Source: Marinobacter nanhaiticus D15-8W (lineage in GTDB: Bacteria > Pseudomonadota > Gammaproteobacteria > Pseudomonadales > Oleiphilaceae). From it: a stretch of DNA of 64,000 nucleotides. Of this stretch, positions 8,036 to 17,319 are shown piece by piece. The translations under genes were made by a program, and so were the position numbers. The DNA lies in the NCBI RefSeq assembly GCF_036511935.1, contig NZ_AP028878.1, positions 4,588,001-4,652,000 on the forward strand, given 5' to 3'. The stretch's first letter is position 1. Each line of letters opens with the position of its first letter. The notes beneath the pieces are model-generated. The model did no database searches, had not been told where the DNA came from, and was given only the letters and a program-made list of their open reading frames with translations.

Positions 8036-9310
8036 TCAACCATCATCACGCTCGCAAATCGCCCGCAGTCGTTCACGATCTTCCGGCAAGAGGGCAGCTT
8101 CATTATCGCTCAACGCCAACGCACGCCTGGCGTGGTGGGCCGCAGCGGTCCGGGTGGCAGCGTCACCGGTAGCCCGCAACGAGCACAGGACCTTCTGAAA
8201 ATGGGTCGCCACTTCGATCGAGCCAGCGCCATCCCGGCCGATCGCCGTGAAAGCATCATCAAACAGATCGTTGACGTCCAGGGCCGGGACCATGACCCGC
8301 GTGCACTCTGCTTCGACAGCCTTTTCCCCGCTAACGGGTTCCTGCAAACGATTCAAAAGGTCCAGGCTGTGCGTAAGGACATCGATTGCCGTGCCGGGGT
8401 CATTGACCGCCGGTGATAGCGCACGACAGGCAATCTGCGACAACACCACGAAACCATACCTGGGGTCCTCGTCAAAGGTTCGGGTCTTACCGATCTGGAA
8501 CTTGGCAATCACGTCATCGGCATTCCACGCACCCTGGCCACCAGAGCCACCCTGGACGTACGCGAGGGGTGTGTCGGGAGCGATGCACATCCCCGGCATT
8601 GCAGCGACCGTAATATGCCCATCCATATCCTCGGCCAATCGCTGAAGGCCGTGGATATCGATATGCTGCAAGTAGCCCACACGGCGCGTGTATATCGCTC
8701 GCCCGTCCTTCACCGAATGGGCAGGCATGCCGCCCATATGGGGCTTGGCCTTCCTGCCATCCAGCGCCGTACCGGTTGCCCGAGCGACCTTGCCGATGAT
8801 CATCTCGAGCCGCCCCAACCTTGCAATCCGGTCGATCCAGGTCACGAACGTCAGGATAACGATACAGAACACCAGTACGGTCAGGGAGAACAGGACAAAA
8901 CGCCCGCCCGCGTCGAAATAACTGTTCTTGGCCGCGACCAACCCGACCAGGCTGTAGATGAACGTGCCGATAAAAGCGGACAAGGCAAACTGGGAAATGT
9001 CGTCGGCCAATACCAACGGGAACGCACGAGGCGAAGCGGTGTTACTGGCGGAAGAGTACGCCGCGACCATGGAACCTACGGCCAGGGTGGCGATCACCAT
9101 CATGCTGGACGCCATGATCGATAACAGTGTTTCGACCGATTCAGCCGTAATGTCGGGCACATACTGGTCTAAACCGGTTTCATTGGCCGCCCGGGCCAGC
9201 AAGGCGCCAAAGATCGACAGCACGCAGGCCGCCAGCGGTTTCACCCAGAGTTTTTCGCCAAACCGGTTAAGGTAGAACTGCATTTCACCGGCGAGTTGAC
9301 CCATTCGCAT
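8036..9310 (-). CDS. DUF2254 family membrane protein
   Basis: A 424-residue integral membrane protein. About four hydrophobic segments fill the first 180 residues: PLAACVLSIFGALLAR, LLSIMASSMMVIATLAVGSM, FALSAFIGTFIYSLVGLVA and FVLFSLTVLVFCIVILTFV. A cytosolic domain follows, with VGYLQHIDIHGLQRLAEDMD and the conserved GFVVLSQIACRALSPAVNDPGTA segment. The family has no assigned function. The ATG at 9310 is preferred, with AAGGA upstream, over an in-frame start at 9373 that adds a non-conserved leader. Confidence 0.85.
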   Translation of the reverse strand: MRMGQLAGEMQFYLNRFGEKLWVKPLAACVLSIFGALLARAANETGLDQYVPDITAESVETLLSIMASSMMVIATLAVGSMVAAYSSASNTASPRAFPLVLADDISQFALSAFIGTFIYSLVGLVAAKNSYFDAGGRFVLFSLTVLVFCIVILTFVTWIDRIARLGRLEMIIGKVARATGTALDGRKAKPHMGGMPAHSVKDGRAIYTRRVGYLQHIDIHGLQRLAEDMDGHITVAAMPGMCIAPDTPLAYVQGGSGGQGAWNADDVIAKFQIGKTRTFDEDPRYGFVVLSQIACRALSPAVNDPGTAIDVLTHSLDLLNRLQEPVSGEKAVEAECTRVMVPALDVNDLFDDAFTAIGRDGAGSIEVATHFQKVLCSLRATGDAATRTAAAHHARRALALSDNEAALLPEDRERLRAICERDDG

Positions 9311-9439
9311 CAGGGGATTTTCCTTGGAGGTATGATGTGGCTGAGCAGTCGCACAAGTCCCTGTCAGCTCCACGAAAATCTGGAGTTTACCTTGTTAACC
9401 CCTAAACAGCGCATTCAAGATGTTTGGCCGGTATGGGGT

Positions 9440-9459
9440 GGGCCGGGTATGCCCGGCCC
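9440..9459 (-). terminator. Hairpin downstream of the molybdopterin oxidoreductase gene
   Basis: GGGCCGGG (9440-9447) pairs perfectly with CCCGGCCC (9452-9459) around a 4-base loop. It lies 26 bases past the minus-strand stop at 9486. No T-tract follows on the minus strand, so termination is plausible but not certain. Confidence 0.45.
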
Positions 9460-9485
9460 GGCTTTGGGGGCAGCCGCGCAAAACC

Positions 9486-11771
9486 TCAAGCACGCTCACG
9501 CTCAATACGCACCGGCACCGATTTCGAACCCGGCGTTTTCGAGAGTTCGTCGTGATGCGTGACCGGCACCAGCACGTTGCACTCGGGATAGTACGAGGCA
9601 ACCGTCCCCGGCGGTATCCGGTAGGGGGTGACAACAAGGCCACCCAGGCGTCTGTCCACGCCGTCGTCCAGGTCCGTGATCAGCTGGACGACATCGCCTT
9701 TTTCAAACCCTGCCCGTTCGATATCGTCCGGATGCATCAACAGCACATCCCGCGTACCTTCAATGCCATGAAAGCGATCCGAATAGCCATAGACGGTGGT
9801 ATTGAACTGATCGTTGGAACGCATCGTCAGCAGGCTGTAGCGCCCGGGGCCCGGGTCAAATCCCAGGGACGTCAGTTTTTCCGGCGTGGTGAACAGGGCG
9901 TGCTTTTCCGGCGTATTCCAGATACGTTCATGGGCGCCAATGCCGCGATAGAAACCACCCGGTTCGAACAGGCGCTGGTTGAAGTCCCGGAAGTCATCGG
10001 GATAGGTCTGCTCGATCAGGTCGCGGACCTGCGAATAGTCCGCCGTCCATTCATCCCACTTTACCTTCGGGTTAGGCGGCAACAGCGCCTTTGCGATACC
10101 TGCGACGATAGCGAGTTCGCTTTTAAGGTGCTCCGAGGCCGGTGATCGACGGCCGGTCGATCCACTGATCATCGAGAAGCTGTCTTCCGTGGATATGGCC
10201 TGCGGCCCGGTCGCCTGTTCATCGACTTCCGCGCGCCCCAGGCAGGGTAGGATGTAGGCGTTCTTGCCGGGGTAGAGGTGGCTCCGGTTGAGCTTGGTGG
10301 AAATCATCACGGTGAGGTTCTGGCGAGTCCAGGTGTCTTCCATGCGATGCTGGTCCGGCACGGCTCGCAAGAGGTTGCCGCCCAGACAGATGCTGGCCTT
10401 CACCGTACCGGCGAGTAAGCCCTCGACCATTTCAACGATGTTGACGCCGTCCTCGGTCGGTGGATCGAAGTCAAACAGTTCACGAAGCTTGTCCATGGGA
10501 ACAAGATCGGCTTTCTCGGCAATACCCACCGTACGCTGGCCCTGGACGTTGGAATGACCCCGGACCGGGCACACGCCGGCACCCGGCCGCCCTATGTTGC
10601 CTCGCAGCATCAGCAGGTTCACGAGCAGGCCAATATTGACGGAGCCATGGGTATGCTGGGTCAGCCCCATGCCGTAGACGCCGATAACCCGCTCTGCCGC
10701 CATATAGGTATCGGCGGCCTCTTTCAGGGCAACCCTGGTCAGGCCACTACCGGCTTCGATATCCTCCCATGCCGCCGCCTCGACGGATGCGAGAAAGCGA
10801 TCGAATCCCTGGGTATGCTTTTCAATAAATGCAACGTCGATGATCCGCTCTTCGCCGTTTCGCTGGGCGGCCTGATCGGCTTCGATGACGTGTTTACAGA
10901 TCCCCATGATGGCAGCCACATCGCCACCGGAACTCAACTGGTGGTACTGGTCGGAAATTTTGGTCTCGCGCCCGGTTGCCATATCGCGCGCACTTTGAGG
11001 ATCGACAAAGGCCACCAGCCCCTGCTCGATGATCGGATTGAACGTCACGATGCTGGCGCCGCGCTTTTTGGCGTCTTTCAGCGGATGGAGGAAACGGGGA
11101 CTGTTGGTACCGGGATTCTGGCCAAAGAAGAAAAACGCGTCGGCCTCTTCGAGGTCCTCCCAGACAATCGTGCCCACTGGCGACCCGATGACCTTTTTCA
11201 GGCCTACCGACGTGGTTTCATGGCACATATTCGAACTTTGGGGGAGATTGTTGTTGCCGTAGAGGCGCGCCATCAACGCGTAGAGATAAGAGGCCTCAAG
11301 GCCCGCGTGGCCGGAGGAGTAGAACACGGCGCTTTCAGGCTCGAGCGCATTCAGCTCCGTCGCGATATCGTTAAATGCGTCAGCCCAGCCCACCGCCTCA
11401 TAACGATCGTGCTCCGCGTTGTAGCGCAGCGGATGGGTCAGGCGCCCGGTCTTTTCCAGCTCGTGATCCGTCCAGGAACGCAGCCCGTGCACTGTGTGCC
11501 TATCCCAAAACTCAGGCGTGCACCGGTCCGTCGTCAACTCCCACAGCACCGCCTTGGCACCGTTCTCGCAGAACTCGAAAGCACTGTAGTTCTTGGGCTT
11601 TGGCCAGGCGCATGAGTTGCACATGAAGCCGCCTGGCTTGTTCATCCGCCGGAGCGTATCCAAGGCTGTGGGCGAGGCCGAAGCCTCCACGGAAATGCTG
11701 GCGATGCCTTTCAGCGATCCCCAGCCGCCTGCCGGTTTGTTGCTCTGCACCACGTCATCGTCTTTGCTCAT
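9486..11771 (-). CDS. FdhF/YdeP family molybdopterin oxidoreductase
   Basis: A 761-residue bis-MGD molybdoenzyme of the formate dehydrogenase H/YdeP family. The N-terminus has the family motif GGFMCNSCAWPKP (about 47-59), which gives fewer iron-sulfur ligands than true formate dehydrogenases. It continues with RYNAEHDRYEAVGWADAF, FFFGQNPGTNSPRF and LRGNIGRPGAGVCPVRGHSNVQG. In the molybdenum region the sequence reads NNLPQSSNMCHETTSVGLK, with Cys-His rather than selenocysteine. In E. coli, YdeP supports acid resistance and its reaction is unsettled. There is no Tat signal, and no partner iron-sulfur subunit, chaperone or fdhD is adjacent. GAGGAGGG precedes the ATG. Confidence 0.9.
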   Translation of the reverse strand: MSKDDDVVQSNKPAGGWGSLKGIASISVEASASPTALDTLRRMNKPGGFMCNSCAWPKPKNYSAFEFCENGAKAVLWELTTDRCTPEFWDRHTVHGLRSWTDHELEKTGRLTHPLRYNAEHDRYEAVGWADAFNDIATELNALEPESAVFYSSGHAGLEASYLYALMARLYGNNNLPQSSNMCHETTSVGLKKVIGSPVGTIVWEDLEEADAFFFFGQNPGTNSPRFLHPLKDAKKRGASIVTFNPIIEQGLVAFVDPQSARDMATGRETKISDQYHQLSSGGDVAAIMGICKHVIEADQAAQRNGEERIIDVAFIEKHTQGFDRFLASVEAAAWEDIEAGSGLTRVALKEAADTYMAAERVIGVYGMGLTQHTHGSVNIGLLVNLLMLRGNIGRPGAGVCPVRGHSNVQGQRTVGIAEKADLVPMDKLRELFDFDPPTEDGVNIVEMVEGLLAGTVKASICLGGNLLRAVPDQHRMEDTWTRQNLTVMISTKLNRSHLYPGKNAYILPCLGRAEVDEQATGPQAISTEDSFSMISGSTGRRSPASEHLKSELAIVAGIAKALLPPNPKVKWDEWTADYSQVRDLIEQTYPDDFRDFNQRLFEPGGFYRGIGAHERIWNTPEKHALFTTPEKLTSLGFDPGPGRYSLLTMRSNDQFNTTVYGYSDRFHGIEGTRDVLLMHPDDIERAGFEKGDVVQLITDLDDGVDRRLGGLVVTPYRIPPGTVASYYPECNVLVPVTHHDELSKTPGSKSVPVRIERERA

Positions 11772-12009
11772 AGGGATCCCTCCTCTGAATCGGTGTATAC
11801 GCTATCACCGCTGTAGAGATCAGAGGGGAAACACAGGATATGGAATTTGCCCGGGTCAAGGCCGCATCCTTTTCCGTTCGGATACGATCACAATGCAGTA
11901 AGCGCGGCTTACATCGAGGGTTCTATCGCGGACGCAAGGACGATTCGAGCTAAATCCAGTCGATGACAGAAAGGCGAATGAGCACAGGCTGAGTCATAAT
12001 TAGTGCGTC

Positions 12010-12942
12010 TCAAACGCCGCTCTCGATCGCCACACTTGATCGCAATACAGCCTTATCCCTACCCGGCGGTGCGCCAAACAGTCTGTGGTAGTCGCGACTG
12101 AACTGGGATGCGCTTTCATAACCGACCTGGTAGCCGACACTGGCCACTTCCTGCTCGCTCAGCAACAGCCTCCGGGCTTCCTGCAATCGCACCAGCTTCT
12201 GGAACTGCACCGGCGTGAGTTGGGTGATGGTCTTGAAATGGCGATGGAAGGAGGCGGGACTCATGCTCGCCATTCCCGCCAGGTCAGCCACCCTGAAGGG
12301 CTGCTGGTAATTTGCCTGTATCCAGGCGGTGACCCGGCCAATCCGGGCGGTTTCGCTGTCTTTGAGGCCAACTTCCTGCAATGGCGGCCCCAGAGGCGAG
12401 CGTAATAAACGCCAGCAGATCTCCCGGCGGACGAGCGGTTCCAGCACATCACGATCTTGCGGCTGGTCGAGCAACCGGAGCAGGCGAATGACAGGATCGT
12501 ACATGTCGTCCGGCACCCCGGCTGTGACCAGTGCCGCTGGTTTGGGGCCCCGGTATGTTACCTCCGGATGCGCCAGCAATAGCTCGGAAATCATTGCCGG
12601 ATCGATCGACAGGCTCAACGCCAGGTACGGCTGATCAGGGGAGGCTTCCACAATACGGGAGTTTACCGGCACATTGACGGACGCGAACAAACACTCGCCC
12701 CGACGATAGTGAAAGGTCGAATCACCAATCGCACTGACTTTCGCCCCCTGCAACACAACACAAAACGAGGTCTGGTAGAGGGCACGGATGGTGCCGCTGG
12801 GCTCCGGCGCCCGGGTCAGGCGCAAACCGTCGATACCGGTTTCCGGGCCGTAGGTGAGCCATTGCCGCTCGACAAGATCACGCAGCAAGTTCAGTGATGG
12901 GGGGCCCGGTTGCACCGGAACGATGTTGGGCTGGATAGTCAT
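12010..12942 (-). CDS. AraC-family transcriptional regulator (AraC_N type)
   Basis: A 310-residue regulator with an N-terminal AraC_N (cupin-like) effector domain and a C-terminal double helix-turn-helix. The second half of the HTH domain reads EVASVGYQVGYESASQFSRDYHRLFGAPPG. The start at 12942 has a perfect AGGAGG, whereas the longer open frame up to 13308 has none. It is divergent from the aldo/keto reductase gene and shares a 186-base intergenic region with a perfect palindrome, so it probably controls that gene. Confidence 0.88.
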   Translation of the reverse strand: MTIQPNIVPVQPGPPSLNLLRDLVERQWLTYGPETGIDGLRLTRAPEPSGTIRALYQTSFCVVLQGAKVSAIGDSTFHYRRGECLFASVNVPVNSRIVEASPDQPYLALSLSIDPAMISELLLAHPEVTYRGPKPAALVTAGVPDDMYDPVIRLLRLLDQPQDRDVLEPLVRREICWRLLRSPLGPPLQEVGLKDSETARIGRVTAWIQANYQQPFRVADLAGMASMSPASFHRHFKTITQLTPVQFQKLVRLQEARRLLLSEQEVASVGYQVGYESASQFSRDYHRLFGAPPGRDKAVLRSSVAIESGV

Positions 12943-13007
12943 GGAAGCCTCCTGTTCTGGACGAATCATAGGCCGTCCGACGCAGCGCTTCATCCGATCC
13001 GACCCCA

Positions 13008-13024
13008 GCCTGATAGGATCAGGC
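13008..13024. promoter_or_regulatory. Palindrome between AraC regulator and aldo/keto reductase
   Basis: GCCTGAT (13008-13014), spacer AGG, ATCAGGC (13018-13024): a perfect 7-base inverted repeat. It lies 66 bases upstream of the regulator start and 104 bases upstream of the reductase start. Operator function is inferred from position and symmetry. Confidence 0.45.
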
Positions 13025-13128
13025 AAGACTATGACAGTTTCCGCCAGCCCGATCCGACCGGCTTCACCGTAGCATGAACTCACCGTCCTGTTCCGGCAGG
13101 CGCTTCCACGACGACGAGGTGATCGACT

Positions 13129-14214
13129 ATGACAACGCCCAACATAACCCAACCCGCGACTGACACTCCCCTCCGTCTCCGGACGCTGGGCAACTCGGGT
13201 CTGTTCGTATCGGAGTTGTGCCTTGGCACCATGACTTTCGGCGGCGGTGACGACATGTGGGGGCTGATCGGACAACTGCAGCAAGAGCAGGCCGATGAGC
13301 TGATGCAAACCGCCCTGGCCGCCGGCATCAACTTCTTCGATACCGCAAACGTATACGGGGGCGGCGCCAGCGAGCGCATCGTCGGCCAGTCGCTAAAAAA
13401 CCTGGGCGTCCGTCGCGAAGATATCGTGCTGGCCACCAAGGTGCTGGGCCCGATGGGTGAAGGGCCCAACAGCCGCGGCGCTTCCCGCGGCCATATCATG
13501 AACGCGTGCAAGGCCAGCCTGCAGCGCTTGCAGACCGACTACATCGACCTCTATCAGATCCACGGTTTTGACCCGGCCACGCCCATCGAGGAAACCCTCG
13601 AGGCACTGAACACCCTGGTGGATCATGGCCATGTTCGCTATGTCGGGCTATCGAACTGGGCCGCCTGGCAAGTGATGAAGGCGGCGGGTATCGCCCGGGC
13701 CCGGCAGCTGTGCCCGATTCTGTCGTTGCAGGCGTACTACACCCTCGTGGGCCGGGACCTGGAGCGAGAGGTTATCCCCATGCTGGCGTCCGAAAACATC
13801 GGCCTGATGGTATGGAGCCCTCTGGCCGGCGGCTACCTCTCCGGCAAGTACGAAGGACCGGACGTGTCCGAAGAAAACCGGCGCGCCAAGTTTGATTTCC
13901 CACCGGTAGACCGGCAACGCGGCAGCAAGATCATCGCTGTCATGAGGGAGATCGCCGCAGGCAAGGAAATCGACGGACAGCCCGTGAGCGTGGCTCAAAC
14001 CGCCCTCGCCTGGCTACTGCACCAGAACGCCGTTACCAGTGTCATCGTGGGCGCCAAGCGGGTAGACCAGCTACGGGATAATATCCTTGCGGCACAGGTT
14101 CAGTTCTCCGGCGACGAACTGACAGCTTTGGATGAAGTGAGCCGCCTGCCGGCCGAATATCCAGGCTGGATGCTGGAGCGCCAGGGCGGGTACCGGGCTC
14201 CGAAGAAGAACTGA
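13129..14214 (+). CDS. Aldo/keto reductase
   Basis: A 361-residue NADPH-dependent reductase of the aldo/keto reductase superfamily (tas/YajO-like branch). The catalytic tetrad is visible as Asp71 (FFDTAN), Tyr76 (VYGGG), Lys104 (ATKVLG) and His145 (QIHGFD). The cofactor region reads SVIVGAKRVDQLRDNI near the C-terminus. It would reduce aldehydes or ketones in the cytosol. GAGGTG precedes the ATG. It is single, divergent from an AraC regulator, and ends in a strong terminator. Confidence 0.93.
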   Translation: MTTPNITQPATDTPLRLRTLGNSGLFVSELCLGTMTFGGGDDMWGLIGQLQQEQADELMQTALAAGINFFDTANVYGGGASERIVGQSLKNLGVRREDIVLATKVLGPMGEGPNSRGASRGHIMNACKASLQRLQTDYIDLYQIHGFDPATPIEETLEALNTLVDHGHVRYVGLSNWAAWQVMKAAGIARARQLCPILSLQAYYTLVGRDLEREVIPMLASENIGLMVWSPLAGGYLSGKYEGPDVSEENRRAKFDFPPVDRQRGSKIIAVMREIAAGKEIDGQPVSVAQTALAWLLHQNAVTSVIVGAKRVDQLRDNILAAQVQFSGDELTALDEVSRLPAEYPGWMLERQGGYRAPKKN

Positions 14215-14220
14215 TGTTCC

Positions 14221-14263
14221 ATACGGCTCCAACCACGCGGGTTGGAGCCCGTATAGCGTTTTT
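14221..14263 (+). terminator. Rho-independent terminator after the aldo/keto reductase
   Basis: A long stem of ATACGGCTCCAACC (14221-14234) with GGTTGGAGCCCGTAT (14240-14254), one bulged G, followed by AGCGTTTTT. It lies 6 bases after the stop codon. The convergent AraC gene ends at 14280, so the same hairpin may serve both strands. Confidence 0.85.
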
Positions 14264-14279
14264 GCAGACGATACGGTTT

Positions 14280-15230
14280 TTAATGAGACGACACGAAGAT
14301 CGACGGTGATGCGGGCGGCGGCAATTCGAACGACGAACGCATCCAGGCGACTTCCTCCCGGGGCGAACGTCCGAAAAGGCGCCGGAACTCCCGGCTGAAC
14401 TGTGACGTGCTCTCGTAGCCTACATGTAGCGATGCAGCGGCGGCCGTCATGCTGTTCCGGAACATCAGGAGTCTGGCTTGGTGCAAACGGACGGCCTTCA
14501 CGTACTGCATCGGCGACGTCTGGGTCACCTGCCTGAAATGCGCATGAAAGCTTGGCACGCTCATGCTGGCTTCCCCCGCTAACTGGCTCACGTCGAGCGC
14601 CTTCGCATAATCCAAGTGGATACGGCGAATGGAGCGCGAGATGCGGCCGAAATTGCCCTCCATGTCCAGTGCCGCCCTCATCGCGCCACCCTGCGCCCCG
14701 GTCAGCACCCGGTAATAGATTTCACGCACCATTGCCGGCCCGAGAATCCGACTGTCGTCGGGGGCGGCCATGATATCGAGGAAACGCTCTACAGTCGCAC
14801 CCAAGGCCGGCTCCATCACCGAAGACACCATCCCGCAGGGGGCTGTCGGTGCGGGTATGTCCTGCTCCTGAAGTTCGAGCAGCAATTCGGCCGCCATCGG
14901 TATGTCCAGATGGAGGTAGATAGCCAGCAAGGGTTTTGTCTCGCTGGCTTCTGTCTCCATCGTGAAGGGAACCGGAATGGAGACGGCGAGGTAGTGCTGG
15001 GCGTCGTAGATGTAGGTTTCGCTGCCCCAATAACCCCGTTTACGGCCCTGGCACACGATGACGATGCCGGGATCGTATAACACCGGCGTTTTGTTCAATG
15101 GGCGATTCGAACGCAGGAATCGCACGTCCGGTAACGCGGTGAGGTTATATCCCTCGCGCGGGGCCATCTGCGCCAGCAGGGACACCATACGCTGCCCGCG
15201 TTGTTCGATATCGACGGAATCGATGCTCAT
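14280..15230 (-). CDS. AraC-family transcriptional regulator (AraC_N type)
   Basis: A 316-residue regulator with an N-terminal AraC_N domain (VLYDPGIVIVCQGRKRGYWGSETYIYDAQHYL) and a C-terminal AraC HTH (LDVSQLAGEASMSVPSFHAHF, then AAASLHVGYESTSQFSREFRRLFGRSP). It belongs to the same branch as the regulator at 12010-12942 but shares no obvious nucleotide duplication with it. It is divergent from the SDR gene starting at 15414, its most likely target. Confidence 0.9.
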   Translation of the reverse strand: MSIDSVDIEQRGQRMVSLLAQMAPREGYNLTALPDVRFLRSNRPLNKTPVLYDPGIVIVCQGRKRGYWGSETYIYDAQHYLAVSIPVPFTMETEASETKPLLAIYLHLDIPMAAELLLELQEQDIPAPTAPCGMVSSVMEPALGATVERFLDIMAAPDDSRILGPAMVREIYYRVLTGAQGGAMRAALDMEGNFGRISRSIRRIHLDYAKALDVSQLAGEASMSVPSFHAHFRQVTQTSPMQYVKAVRLHQARLLMFRNSMTAAAASLHVGYESTSQFSREFRRLFGRSPREEVAWMRSSFELPPPASPSIFVSSH

Positions 15231-15413
15231 TGATGCGCACCCCTGATAACTTTATGCGCTCATTTTGCACGTTCCACCACTACAGGTAACCCCGACTCAT
15301 AGTAATAGGCAATAAATTCAGAAAATCTCGCGTTCGGTTCGGGATCGATGCTCCCTACGATGGTTTTCTCTCCCCCATAGGGACAATCGACCATCCAGAT
15401 AGAGGCTACAGAT

Positions 15414-16247
15414 ATGAACCGGACCAGGACGATCCTCATCACCGGTGTCAGTAGCGGATTCGGTCAGGCGTTGGCTGAAGCGGCCCTGGCCGCCGGACAC
15501 CGCGTCATCGGTACGGTACGGCAGGCGAGTACGGCGACGGCGTTCGAGGCCCACGAATCCGGCAACGCCCATGCGAGGCAGCTCGACCTGACAGACACGC
15601 CAGCCATCGCGAAGGTGGTCAGGGATATCGAAAAGACGCTCGGCCCGATCGATGTGTTAGTCAATAACGCGGGCTATGGCCATGAAGGCATTCTGGAAGA
15701 ATCACCCACTGAGGAAATGCGCCGGCAATTCGAAGTGAACGTCTTTGGGGCGGTTGAAATGATCCAGGTGCTGTTACCGTTCTTCCGGGAACGCCGCTCC
15801 GGACACATCATCAACATAACCTCGATGGGTGGCTTCATTACGATGCCCGGCATCGCCTATTACTGTGGCAGTAAATTCGCACTGGAAGGGATATCCGACA
15901 CCCTCAGTAAGGAGTTGGCCCCCTTCAACATACGGGTGACTGCTGTGGCCCCGGGCTCGTTCCGCACGGATTGGGCGGGCCGGTCGATGCGCCGGTCTCC
16001 CCGGCAGATCTCCGATTATGACGAACTATTCGAGCCGGTCCGCCGGGCGCGCCAGGAAAAAAGCGGAAAGCAGCTCGGCAATCCAGCCAAGGCCGCAAAG
16101 GCCATGTTGGACATCATCGAATCCGATGCACCGCCGACACATTTGCTGCTCGGTAGTGACGCACTCGGGTTGGTGCGGAATCGGCTTTCCGAAATGGCGC
16201 GGGAAATCGACGCCTGGGAGGCCCTCACCGTATCCACCGATGGATAG
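15414..16247 (+). CDS. Short-chain dehydrogenase/reductase
   Basis: A 277-residue classical SDR. The cofactor motif TGVSSGFG is at 10-17, NNAG at 84-87, catalytic Ser137 in INITSMGG, and Tyr150/Lys154 in YYCGSK. Arg36 after strand two suggests NADPH use. The length and the C-terminal extension resemble retinol dehydrogenase/oxidoreductase-like SDRs; the substrate is unknown. It is divergent from an AraC regulator with 183 bases between the starts. Confidence 0.92.
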   Translation: MNRTRTILITGVSSGFGQALAEAALAAGHRVIGTVRQASTATAFEAHESGNAHARQLDLTDTPAIAKVVRDIEKTLGPIDVLVNNAGYGHEGILEESPTEEMRRQFEVNVFGAVEMIQVLLPFFRERRSGHIINITSMGGFITMPGIAYYCGSKFALEGISDTLSKELAPFNIRVTAVAPGSFRTDWAGRSMRRSPRQISDYDELFEPVRRARQEKSGKQLGNPAKAAKAMLDIIESDAPPTHLLLGSDALGLVRNRLSEMAREIDAWEALTVSTDG

Positions 16248-16420
16248 GCCAACACGTGGTTTTCGGCGATAATTAACGTAATTCCGCTCGGAAGGCCGCG
16301 GGACTGGTCCCGCGATTTGCCCCAGCCTACTGCCTTGGCAAACCGCAGGACCAGGTCCACAGATAGACGCACCGGCGTCAACGCCAGGTGTCATCCCTTG
16401 CGTGAGGGAGGGTACCCACC

Positions 16421-16822
16421 ATGACCATCGAACTCGATCACACCATCATCCCCGTTCGAAATCGAGAGGCTGCCGCCGAGTTGCTCGCTTACCTTCTGGA
16501 TGTGCCCTGGGAAGCCTCGGGAAACATCGGTCCGTTTTCACCGGTTTACGTCAACGAGGGCCTGACGCTCGACTTCGACGAAGCCGATGGTTCCTATCCG
16601 GTACTGCACTATTGCTTTCGCGTCAGCGAGCAGGAATTCGACGACATTCTGGGCAGGATTACCGCCCAGGGCATCGACTACAGAAGCACCCCGAATGGCC
16701 GGGCGGATATGAAGGTCAACACCCAGCATGGGGGACGCAACGTTTACTGGAACGAACCCGACGGCCACATCTGGGAAATCCTGACCGTCAGCTATGCAAG
16801 ACGGCCGTCAGGCGATCACTAA
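16421..16822 (+). CDS. VOC family protein (glyoxalase/bleomycin resistance fold)
   Basis: A 133-residue single-chain VOC protein made of two beta-alpha-beta-beta-beta modules. The first starts at MTIELDHTIIPVRN with a candidate metal ligand in LDHTII. The second ends with NVYWNEPDGHIWEILTVSY, where His120 and Glu123 sit in the usual metal-binding positions. The ATG is preceded by GAGGGAGGG. It follows the SDR gene by 173 bases on the same strand. The substrate is unknown. Confidence 0.88.
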   Translation: MTIELDHTIIPVRNREAAAELLAYLLDVPWEASGNIGPFSPVYVNEGLTLDFDEADGSYPVLHYCFRVSEQEFDDILGRITAQGIDYRSTPNGRADMKVNTQHGGRNVYWNEPDGHIWEILTVSYARRPSGDH

Positions 16823-17021
16823 CACGGCTTCATCGTTCCATCCGTTCGCCAACGGCGTCCGTCTGGAGGATCGTGCAAGAACCCCGGAGGATTCTGTTAC
16901 AGGAAACAATTGCTCCTGTGAGACACTACGTACCGCCCAGTGCGCCTTTGCGGGCGTTCACGGCATATACGATGACGGCGGATACGGCCGTTTCATAGTG
17001 CAACCTTCAGGAGAAATGAGC

Positions 17022-17171
17022 ATGACTTTGCGAAAAGCTGTATTACCTATCTTTTTCGTTGTTTCCCAGTTTGGCCTGTTCTTGCCTGCACAGGCCGACA
17101 CGCTGGGCATTCTTTCGCTTGAAGACGAGGCAGCACAAGTCGACGATAGCGAAGCCTCCAACAACCGATAA
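17022..17171 (+). CDS. Very small exported peptide, 49 residues
   Basis: MTLRKAVLPIFFVVSQFG begins a clear Sec signal peptide (Arg/Lys n-region, hydrophobic core, AQA before the predicted cut). The mature peptide would be only about 23 residues, acidic, with an ILSLEDEA core. AGGAG at 17009-17013 is 8 bases before the ATG at 17022; the in-frame ATG at 17016 is too close to it. I do not recognise the peptide. Small size makes chance possible, but the combination of ribosome site and signal peptide is good. Confidence 0.55.
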   Translation: MTLRKAVLPIFFVVSQFGLFLPAQADTLGILSLEDEAAQVDDSEASNNR

Positions 17172-17319
17172 GTCACTGTAACCGCTGTAAAACAACTTAC
17201 GGACGACAGCGCTGATCCACCTCTCACTATCCGTTTATTACTCAGCTTGACCACCAGTAGTTCAGGCAACGCCCATAAAACCAAGAAAGCTCTGACCTGA
17301 CCTGCTGGCTTTTCTTCCT

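Noticed and set aside
10554..11615. Plus-strand open frame (353 residues) opposite the molybdopterin oxidoreductase
   Set aside because: No recognisable motif and no ribosome site; the minus-strand protein is conserved along its whole length.
12943..13308. N-terminal extension of the AraC regulator by 122 residues
   Set aside because: The added sequence is Arg/Ser-rich with no homology and would overlap the divergent gene; AGGAGG before the ATG at 12942 marks the true start.
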